Assembly (NCBI RefSeq): GCF_000764305.2 | Contig: NW_025947730.1 | Location: 62,001-126,000 of the forward strand | Direction: 5' to 3' | Source: Hyalella azteca | Lineage: Eukaryota > Arthropoda > Malacostraca > Amphipoda > Hyalellidae | DNA: 64,000 nt | Part shown: positions 56,526 to 64,000 of the stretch, one piece after another | How the letters are laid out: every line of letters begins with the position of its first letter | Position numbering within the stretch: the stretch's first letter is position 1 | The notes under the pieces: generated by a model | The model's database searches: none | Told to the model about the DNA's origin: nothing | The model's input: only the letters and a program-made list of their open reading frames with translations | Made by a program: the position numbers and the translations under genes

Positions 56526-57749
56526 ACTGGATAAAGCGACTCTTAGATGACTTGATTAACTCTCATCAGAGAGTCTTGAAAACGCAAAGTGGGGGTGCAA
56601 GGAAACACACAGCTCAGAAATGTGTGCATCCCGCAGGAGCGGCCAACACCCCTAGAGCGTCGGGATTGCTGGAGGCATAGGTGTCTACTCCTGAAAAAAC
56701 TAAGGTGGGGATTGAAAAAATATTATGTCAAAGAAAGCTTTATTGAACGTAATAATATGCGAGAAAGGTAGCATTGAAATTATGACGAACCTCATAGTTC
56801 AGCCTTCCTTCCGGAATGTGGCTGCCGGTGGGGACCCCTGCCACTGTAGGCAAGCAGAGGGTCGGTGCTGCCATCTGTTGCCCGTCAAGCTTCAAGAGAC
56901 CACAGTAGCTAAAATAAGTGTGACAAATTTGAGCAGGGGTCAATAGTTAATTTCTATGATATTTTTTAAGGTCGAATGCCTATCGTTAAGTAAAGCAAAC
57001 AATAATAAATCTAACTAATAAGCAACTGCAGTAATCGTAGCCAAGAAATCAGTCTAACGAGCTCTAAAATTTAATATACATATTTTAATGAAAAAAGGTA
57101 CCGTATTCTTGTTTATAAATAAGAAACAACTCGCGAAAAATATTTTGACTGGCAGAATTTACAGTATATGGATAGGCTAGGAAGACACTGCACCCTAGTC
57201 GCCAAGCCACCCACCATATCCGTCGTCTAGTCCAAGCATGGCTCAGATGAATGGGCGAGACCAGCTGTCGAGATCTCCCGCAGCAGATTGCAGGAAGACG
57301 GGAGGGAAGGCTTAGTGCAGAGGCGGCATCTTCACGGCGTTCGAAGAAGAGTCAAAGGCCGCCAAGGTCGAAAACGTCACCACGCGCGAAAATCTAGAAG
57401 AAGGAGGTGCGTCGATTTGCGGCGGTGGCGAACATCAAAAGACTGATGAATTTTCGAGGCGGTAGGGCGACGAAAGTTACTGTTGTGTTCCGGTATGATC
57501 TGAAATGATCAATTTCTCCAGATTAAAAAAGTCTTGACAATGAATGTGGCAGGAAGTGACAAAACGGTAGGTGCAGTGTATATAAATTTTGAAGAATTTT
57601 ACTTGAATTGAGATTGCAATTAAATTGGAGCCGTGGGAAAGAATTGCATAAATTATGCATAGACTGAAATCAAACTGGGCCTAAATCCAAATCCATTACA
57701 TCAACTTATTAAACCGAAAGTAAAGGGCTGACCAGCATGACAGCCCATC
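56526..57749. other. Non-coding, nothing recognised
   Basis: A GC-richer patch at 57170-57480 with CGNCG-rich composition was read in several frames on both strands without finding a domain. The rest is AT-rich. Confidence 0.4.
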
Positions 57750-57929
57750 TCAGTGCGCTGCGACCCACTTCTGCTTCAGTAGGTTTCTATAAAGTTCCAC
57801 TGACGACGAAGAGAAGTCAGCGGCGACGTATCCGGACAGATGCACACCGTCAGGTGCATTGCCCTTAACTCCAGGGAGGGCCATCTCGCTGACGGGGTCG
57901 ACCGAAAAAGAGGTAGCTGCTCTTGGTCT
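57750..57929 (-). pseudogene. Possible SGNH/GDSL-hydrolase C-terminal fragment
   Basis: Minus-strand open stretch of 59 codons ending at TGA (57750-57752), bounded upstream by an in-frame TGA. It reads VDPVSEMALPGVKGNAPDGV then HLSGYVAADFSSSS and ends LLKQKWVAAH. The D-G-V-H-L-S block has the DxxH arrangement of the last catalytic block of SGNH esterases. Such domains occur both in host esterases and in ORF1 of some CR1/L2-type retrotransposons, so it may be a transposon relic. No acceptor site or start is evident. Confidence 0.3.
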
Positions 57930-58029
57930 TCATCATGTGGCCCGAATTTGGCAAATAAGGAAGAATCCGTACACGAAGAAATCGAAGGAAGAGAGAGTTA
58001 GTAGTCATCCGGTAGTGGCTATGGTAGGC

Positions 58030-58280
58030 TGAAAATCGCAATAGTAATAGCGGTTTCAGCGTCTATTAGGCCGTAGGCCTGTCGCCGAATTAACATCGCA
58101 GAACATTCACTGCTTGTTGCGGTTTCGAACTCGTAACTCACTGCTGCAAATTTTGCTGTGCTTAACCGCCCGGCATCCTTGCCGATTCAGACCAGAAACA
58201 GGCGCAGAGAGCTGGGATCTAACCCGCGTCTCTCTGCGCCAAATCTGGTACTCTGAACTTAAACCACTGGGCTGTGGGTT
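58030..58280 (-). mobile_element. Dimeric tRNA-headed SINE, minus strand
   Basis: Read on the minus strand, the first head has AGCCCAGTGG and the B-box-like GGGTTAGATCCC. The second head has CGGTTAAGCACAGCA and the B box GTTCGAAAC. The body CAGTGAATGTTCTGCGATG and the tail TTCGGCGACAGGCCTACGG follow, ending in a CTATTACTATT repeat. It is the best-preserved copy of the SINE family in the window. Confidence 0.78.
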
Positions 58281-58960
58281 AACTTCTAAATGGTGAAATT
58301 AAATGGAGTGCAGTTAAACACCTCAAAAGAGATCACACCGTCGGAAATGTATATAAATTTAGACATAAGGAAGCATTGTGATCTCATAAGGCTCAGCACT
58401 TAATGAATGAATGATTTAGGTTTTCAACAGAGTGATTTACTATCTATGTTGTATATTTTTAAAAGCCCTCATTAGTCCCAGATGTGAGTTTAAAATATCT
58501 AACCCTTTAGTAGGGTGAGTTATTTTGTTCTATGGGTAGACTGCCTCTCCCTGAGGCGCTACCATACATGAGACTTCATTAACCATAAGTGATATGGTTA
58601 ATACTGGAAAATTAATGCTGTACTTGCTGTAATAATAACTTGGTTTTGTTATAAGAAAGGTTTTCATATGATAGATCGATCTAGTTCTGTACCACACGAG
58701 TTTGGATGAGAAAAACACATATGTGCCTCCCATGTCACAAATGTGGGCCACACAAGTGTGATTGTGTGAATACATTTGCATCATTTTTATAAATTGCGAT
58801 GACGTGACATCAACAAGAATTGACGTGCAATCGTTGTGGCCCTGCCATTACAATGAACATATTGCTTTCTATTGTCAAATATACATGCCATTATTTTAGC
58901 GTTTGTGTCCGATGTCCTGACAAAGTTTTTTATTTCCATACAGCGACTGCCATCCAAACT
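58281..58960. other. Non-coding, nothing recognised
   Basis: AT-rich sequence upstream of gene E; no frame with gene features and no homology to the A/B/C flanks was seen. Confidence 0.45.
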
Positions 58961-59054
58961 GAATGAAGATCTCTGTATTTTATTTCATACATAATTCACG
59001 ACGACTGCGCCACCTTCAGCCGCGGACGCGGAGGAGGAGGGATTTGATTTGCGG

Positions 59055-59124
59055 TTTTGCGGAGCATAAAAGCGGCGGCCGGCGCAGAGTGCAACCATAC
59101 GCTTCCCAGCAGCTTCTTGTTCAG
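59055..59124 (+). promoter_or_regulatory. Gene E core promoter and noncoding leader exon
   Basis: The TATA-like box CATAAAAG at 59065-59072 lies inside TTTTGCGGAGCATAAAAG, identical to gene C. The leader exon (start near 59094) ends CAGCAGCTTCTTGTTCAG at 59124, followed by donor GTGAGA. Conservation stops a few bases upstream of the box, so the TATA-leader module is the conserved unit. Confidence 0.78.
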
Positions 59125-59511
59125 GTGAGAAGCTCGGCTTTACTCATGAGTTTATTTGTAGAATTAAAATAATATAAAGTTCAATTTACTCAAATAGGTG
59201 AGTTAGGCAAGTAAACTTACTTGTACTTCAAACTTTAATCATTTCGGAGTTTGGTCACTTTGATTTACGGAAAGGATGACCTAACATGTGAGGGCTTTTG
59301 TATTCCTACTGAAATCAAATGTACAATTTACATACTCGTATTTCGATAAATTCTCTCATGTTTGTTAAAACAACACGTGTGATAAAGATAGTTTTAATTG
59401 AACAGGAAAAATTTATTAAACTGAAACAATATTTCTTCATAAAAACACTCCCAGAATCCACTCAATTTACCGAAAAATTTTCCAGATATAAAAATTCAAC
59501 AACAAGTCGAG

Positions 59512-61142
59512 ATGAAGTCATCGATGCTGTGCCTCCTGCTGCTGGTAGCTGCGGCTGCCATAGCTGTCAATCTCAACCAGGTTGGACTTATTGTTGCAAT
59601 GGTTCATTATAATCGTTTAAAATAAATGATTAATTTGCTGCATTTTTGCCCATTGTTGATTTGTATCTGAGCTTCGCAGCGTCAAAAGTCAATGAAGTTT
59701 GAGAACATCATCCCAAAGTCATTAACTTATCAGCACGGACTTGAACTCAGTTCATCGACTGTAAGTTTCTGAAGTTGTGAAATACTTTACAAAAGTTAAG
59801 AAGTAAAACTGTTCAAATATTTAATTGTAATGATAATTGATGGCGGCAGGAGGACGACCTGGTGTCTGGGATGGCGGCCTACCGAGTGGTCGTGGGGGAC
59901 GGCGATGCAGGGGGTGAGGGGTGGACAGGACTGCCACGGGCTGAAATATTGACGAATATTGCGAATATTTTAGTCTGATAATTATCGAAATTTTTATCCG
60001 TAAGAAATCTTAAAATAATCTAAGCTGGCTACAAACTGTGGTAGCAGAACCATTTAGCCGCCATTACAGATTTTATCTAAAATGTTTTGAAGCTCAGTAG
60101 CTCGTGAATCATTCGTACATTATTGTCTTAAATTGTTTTAAGAGGTGAAAACCTCGCAGAAGATGTGGTGTTGAGTTAGTAAATGATTTTATTTAGAGAT
60201 AAAAAATTCTATTTAGAGATAAGCCAGAGAGAATATTTTGTGCGGCAAAGTTGCGCATCTCTATTGATAATATGAAATTTCTTTTACTCATGAGTGTTAT
60301 GCAATTCAGTTTTGAGTGATAGAAAAACAAACTCCGCTTCATCAACATTACGAAACTGACTATTGCAATTGATGAAAATAACTTATAGCGGACGATTACA
60401 ACGAAATCTTATCACTGAAGGCAGATTGTAGAGCTGTGAAAGTCTCATAGGAATCTTTGACTTTCAAAATGTACATAACTGTGAACTCTGACCAGCATAC
60501 AATGACGCAATCATATTTCGATCAGAGCGTATAATTGCGTGCATTTTCAATTGAGACTTAATATTCTTCATGTTATTCTGAAGATAAATTTACCTTGTGC
60601 AGGAGAGGAGGCCAGGCAGGCTACGACTACTGCTACGTGCACCGGACTCTGCAAGATTGCGTACACTCAAGTAAGTTCAGCACATTACTCCATCTCTGTT
60701 GTGAGTTGAGTACATTACTCCATCTCTGTTGTAAGTTGAGTACATTACTCCATCTCTGTTGTAAGTTGAGTACATTACTCCATCTCTGTTGTAAGTTGAG
60801 TACATTACTCCATCTCTGTTGTGATTTGAGTACATTACTCCATCTCTGTTGTGAGTTGAGTACATTACTCCATCTCTGTTGTGAGTTGNGTGGGGCTACT
60901 TCATCTAATGACCGTCTCTTGTTCACTGCAGTGGGGCTACTTCATCTAATGACCGTCTCTTGTTCACTGCAGTGGGGCTACTTCATCTAATGACCGTCTC
61001 TTGTTCACTGCAGTGGAGCTACTTCATCTGGGGCAACCAATCGACAACGGTGCCGACGTCGTATGTCGGTTTCGTTCTGACAGCGGCTACTGCAGCGTCG
61101 CCTGTGTGCTACTGCATCGTCAGTGGTGGCGCCTACCCGTGA
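59512..61142 (+). CDS. Small secreted protein, gene E (complete, 5 coding exons)
   Basis: Exons 59512-59580, 59680-59760, 59850-59913, 60603-60670 and 61014-61142 give 136 residues, with phases 0, 0, 1 and 0 and GT/AG at every border. Exon 1 encodes MKSSMLCLLLLVAAAAIAVN, a signal peptide close to that of gene C. Exon 2 (27 codons, 59680-59760) has no equivalent in C. Exon 3 has exactly the 64-nt length and phase of exon 2 in C. Exon 4 reads EEARQATTTATCTGLCKIAY, alignable with EARDVRASSC in C. The last exon starts WSYFIWGNQS, has a CYC motif, and ends GGAYP. Cysteine spacing differs from C. Function unknown; an extracellular role is inferred from the signal peptide. Confidence 0.75.
60671..60888. 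repeat. 30-bp satellite in gene E intron
   Basis: Seven copies of TGAGTTGAGTACATTACTCC followed by ATCTCTGTTG, starting right after the donor of exon 4 and ending at the N at 60889. Both strands stay open because 30 is a multiple of 3; these frames are not genes. Confidence 0.93.
60890..61013 (+). repeat. Triplicated 3' splice site of gene E last exon
   Basis: Three copies of a 41-bp unit, each ending GTTCACTGCAG (at 60931, 60972 and 61013). Units one and two continue as TGGGGCTACTTCATCTAA, imitating the exon start but closing with a stop. The third continues as TGGAGCTACTTCATCTGG into the real exon. The gene therefore has three near-identical acceptors, and only the last gives the full protein. 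Confidence 0.88.
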
Positions 61143-61235
61143 GACCCATGGGCCCACGTCTCGGGACACCCATGGGGCCCACGTCTCGGGACACCCACGT
61201 GGGCAAAGTCCCAGGATACCCACGGGGCAAGCGAT
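61143..61235 (+). repeat. 3' UTR GC-rich minisatellite of gene E
   Basis: Units of about 25 bp containing CCCACGTCTCGGGACACCCA start at the stop codon. Position and GC richness parallel the 3' UTR repeats of genes A and C. Confidence 0.75.
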
Positions 61236-61342
61236 CATCCCGAGCTGCTGTTCAAATCATTCAGTTTGCACCTAAAAAAATCGCCTGACACGAAATTTTT
61301 GGTAATACGTATATGAATTTTATTGGATTTTTTCTACGCCAC

Positions 61343-61348
61343 AATAAA
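61343..61348 (+). terminator. Polyadenylation signal of gene E
   Basis: AATAAA about 200 bp downstream of the stop codon, the same distance as in gene C. Confidence 0.7.
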
Positions 61349-61399
61349 AAAGTTCTCAAAAATATGTCCTATGACTCTCCCCGTGTATAAATAGTATTA

Positions 61400-62480
61400 T
61401 AGATTTTGAGTTCAAGATCATCTAATCATGTCCGTATTGCTAATGATATTATCAATCGCAGCAAAACCCGCGCGTTCATACACTTTCTTACCGGGCATCT
61501 AATCAGTCCATCATAGTTCCATTTAAATTAACTGCTAGGCATATCCTGCTTGGTGAAAACCCGCAGAATAACCAAGTAGTAGCAGCAGCAGTACAACTTC
61601 CAACACAAGTGACCAAACCACGATACTTCTTAAAAGAACCCCTCCATTACCTGCGTTTCGTATTATTCAAGTACCTCATTAATGGAAACCTAGTACCAAG
61701 ACCACTGAGGGATACTGATCTCTTTGCGGTGCAATAAGCAATTCATTATAAACGGCATCAGTCATTTTTGCCATAAGAATACAAATCGTTACAAGGTATA
61801 TTCGTTCCTTTGAAGCGGCCGGCTCAGCAATGGCTGTGAATTGCATGCAATTTGTAAATAAAACTAAAAAATATTAGTACAACTCACCTCACGTCCTCAA
61901 TGCATCTTGAATCAAAGAGCAAGTCTGCCATTAACTACTAATATTTTTAACCTAATCCATAATTTCAACTGACCCATCAGTTAGGTCAGATTTAATAGAG
62001 ATAAATTTAGTTAACGTCATGGCAAACCTCCCAATTTCCCAGATATGTCGACATTACTAGCAACGAGAACGACTCAAAGTGTCAACTGCTGAAAATTGAT
62101 CATTTGGAATAGATTTTCAATTCGGGGAAACTGGTATGCGAAATTATGAATACTAGTACTTAAACAATCCCCTACTAGCCTTTATGTAATCTCAGAACAA
62201 TCTGGTGGCTACACAGACGAGGAAATACTAGCAGTTACTACTTGCCTCGTGTATAAGCTCAATAGCTGGTAGAACTAAAGGCGGCTAGTTTTAGTCGGCA
62301 CTAACTGCTCCAACTTGCCCCTAAAACGAGGCGCACCGTGTCGTGATATCCTTCAATATTTCGTTCAATTTTACACCCAATATCGATACAAAATTTGGCT
62401 GAGTAAGCAGTAAAAAAAATTTTCCACGAGCTGAATAAAGAATATTTACGAGAAAAGGCATGAAAAGAGAATTCCACGAG
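61400..62480. other. Intergenic between gene E and RpL15
   Basis: AT-rich, no domain-like frame on either strand. The two converging transcripts of gene E and RpL15 end on either side of it. Confidence 0.5.
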
Positions 62481-62486
62481 AAGATC

Positions 62487-62492
62487 TTTATT
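62487..62492 (-). terminator. Polyadenylation signal of RpL15
   Basis: Minus-strand AATAAA only ~23 bp after the stop codon. Very short 3' UTRs are usual for ribosomal-protein genes. Confidence 0.8.
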
Positions 62493-62514
62493 ATGAGGAG
62501 ATGGTTGGCTTCCT

Positions 62515-63291
62515 CTAACGCCTTCTTCGCAGCGACAAGGTGTTCCTCCTCTTCCATGCAGCGGCGCGGGAGCCACCGATGGTCTTGTTGTACTTGAAGC
62601 CCTTGCCCAGACCGCGATGCTTCTTGCCAGCGCTGGTCAGGCCACGCAACTCACGGTGGTTGTGCTTGCTTGACACGATCCAGTTGATGGCGGGGTCCCT
62701 GGGTGGGGGGATGATGTTGAGTATACGGGGCAGCGTAAGGGGGGGGTATGCACACTGGATGATTAAATGAGTAACAGAAGCGAGGGAATTGGGGAATGAG
62801 AAGCTAGGGAACAACGGGGGAGGAATCGATCAGCGAGTGACTAAAATGTGGACCGTTGGCGTAGGACGATTGACGTCCCTTAATACATAATAATAATAAT
62901 TATTAGCAAGTAGCAAAATTAGAGAAGGCAAACTTGATTCGTGTCTGCCCGATCATAACTCCAAGCCGGAATCGTTACAAGGGATACGAGATGAATGTTA
63001 TGTCAATACACTGCAATTTATGTTCATGTTAAATAAGGTACAAAAAAGTTCTACAAAACTATTGACAATTAGCGAGATCAACTGGAGGGCACCAGCGGCA
63101 TCTTCTCGAGAACTACAATTAGTAGAATATAAAGGCAGATTAAACAGTACATGCGGGAGCTGAACATACCTGCGCACAGCCTTGTGTGCCCTGTCAATCA
63201 TGATGACCTCGTAGTACTTGTACGTCGAGTCTTGCGCGATCCAGTACGAGTTTAGCACCGACAGCGATGCGATGCGCTTCCCTGCGCGCTC
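62515..63291 (-). CDS. RpL15: Ribosomal protein L15 (eL15), C-terminal two exons, partial
   Basis: Two minus-strand exons, 63291-63170 and 62698-62515, joined in phase 2, encode the last 101 residues. The first reads [20 protein letters not shown] and [20 protein letters not shown]. The second reads [40 protein letters not shown] and ends [16 protein letters not shown] with TAG. This matches the C-terminal half of eL15 (204 residues in animals), a large-subunit protein. The donor is GTATGT and the acceptor CCACCCAG. The N-terminal ~103 residues must lie beyond the window end, past the satellite at 63.65 kb. Splicing and stop look intact, so I take it as a live housekeeping gene rather than a processed copy. 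Confidence 0.92.
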
Positions 63292-63299
63292 CTGACAAC

Positions 63300-63644
63300 C
63301 GTGCAGAGGTTAACAACTTTACCAATAGAAACTTAATGAAACATAAACGGAGTGACGCGTGTCAATGCTTGACCAAATTCGATTAAATATATTCTATAAA
63401 CATGAAAGATGGTGACTAAGTCATTAGCTAATTTTATTCCGTTTGACCTCTTGATTGAAAACTCAATTGGTAACTTATAGGATAAAAACTTATGAGTTTG
63501 AACAGACAAGCTTCAATTCGGTAAGAAGGATGCAGGAACGCATCCAGGTGTATAGAGGCGCGATTCAATTATGAATGTGATACGGCAACATATACTGCGC
63601 GAAGCACACGGACACATAACAATGGAAGAATAGAAACATTCCAC
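63300..63644. other. Presumed RpL15 intron, nothing recognised
   Basis: AT-rich sequence upstream of the second-to-last RpL15 exon on the minus strand. No additional RpL15 exon is visible here. Confidence 0.55.
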
Positions 63645-64000
63645 GCAACACGCAGCCACCCACGCAACACGCAGCCACACACGTAGCAACACGCAGCCAC
63701 ACCCGTAGCAACACGCAGCCACACACGTAGTCGCATACGCAACACGCAGCCACACACGCAACATGCAGCCACACACGTAGCAACACGCAGCCACACAAGT
63801 AGTCGCATACGCAACACGCAGCCACACACGTAGCCGCATACGCAACACGCAGCCACACACGTAGCCGCATACGCAACACGCAGCCACACACGTAGCCGCA
63901 TACGCAACACGCAGCCACACACGTAGCCGCATACTCAACACGCAGCCACACACGTAGCCGCATACGCAACACGCAGCCACACACGCAACACGCAGCATAC
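63645..64000. repeat. 31-bp satellite at window end
   Basis: About eleven copies of a ~31-bp unit (some shortened to ~16-22 bp) built on ACACGCAGCCACACACGTAG and CCGCATACGCA, running off the window. All minus-strand frames through it are open and Cys/Val-rich (CVAACCVCGYVCG); they are repeat artefacts. The array probably lies in an RpL15 intron. Confidence 0.93.

Noticed and set aside
63513..63998. Long Cys/Val-rich frames on the minus strand at the window end
   Set aside because: They follow the 31-bp satellite and are open in all three frames, as expected from a repeat without stops.

Overview
The window reads as nuclear DNA from an arthropod-like animal. It has spliced genes with GT-AG introns, AATAAA polyadenylation signals, the C-terminal half of ribosomal protein L15, a GT92-family (DUF23) glycosyltransferase, arthropod-type CR1-like and Jockey-superfamily retrotransposons, hAT and Tc1/mariner transposons, a tRNA-headed SINE and many short-period satellites. 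Nothing is bacterial. I cannot fix the species. Coding density is very low, and almost all the short open frames lie in satellites or dead transposons.

Layout. About 2.3-27.5 kb is an old, diverged inverted duplication: left arm 2.3-15.5 kb, spacer 15.5-18.6 kb, right arm 18.6-27.5 kb. Later insertions swell the left arm between 3.17 and 10.2 kb: a hAT element with an 8-bp target duplication, and a 5'-truncated CR1-like LINE that itself holds another terminal-inverted-repeat element and a 1.64-kb tandem duplication. 27.5-36 kb holds a hairpin element, SINEs, a decayed gene copy and a mariner fold-back. 36.0-39.8 kb is a GC-rich dead Jockey-type element on the minus strand. 40-47 kb is LINE fragments, satellites and MITEs. 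47.6-50.2 kb is the GT92 gene. 50-52.5 kb is satellites. 52.7-54.3 kb is an inactivated Tc1 element. 56-58.3 kb has a LINE tail, a possible SGNH-hydrolase fragment and a SINE. 59.0-61.4 kb is a complete small secreted-protein gene. 62.5-63.3 kb is RpL15 (minus, partial). The window ends in a 31-bp satellite.

The most interesting content is a dispersed family of small secreted-protein genes that I do not recognise. Six loci carry it: A (minus, 10.7 kb), B (minus, promoter remnant, 17.2 kb), C (plus, 24.3-26.5 kb, complete, 106 aa), D (plus, 30.2-33.3 kb, pseudogene), E (plus, 59.0-61.4 kb, complete, 136 aa) and F (minus, 52.6 kb, signal-peptide exon remnant). C and E share a near-identical TATA module, a short noncoding leader exon, a signal-peptide exon with the same intron phases, fast-diverging middle exons, and a Tyr/Cys-rich last exon ending in Gly-Gly-x-Tyr-Pro. 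A, B and C sit on the inverted duplication. The same 20-bp satellite has expanded beside A, B and D, apparently from a seed in the third intron. The two assembly Ns both fall in tandem arrays inside this family.
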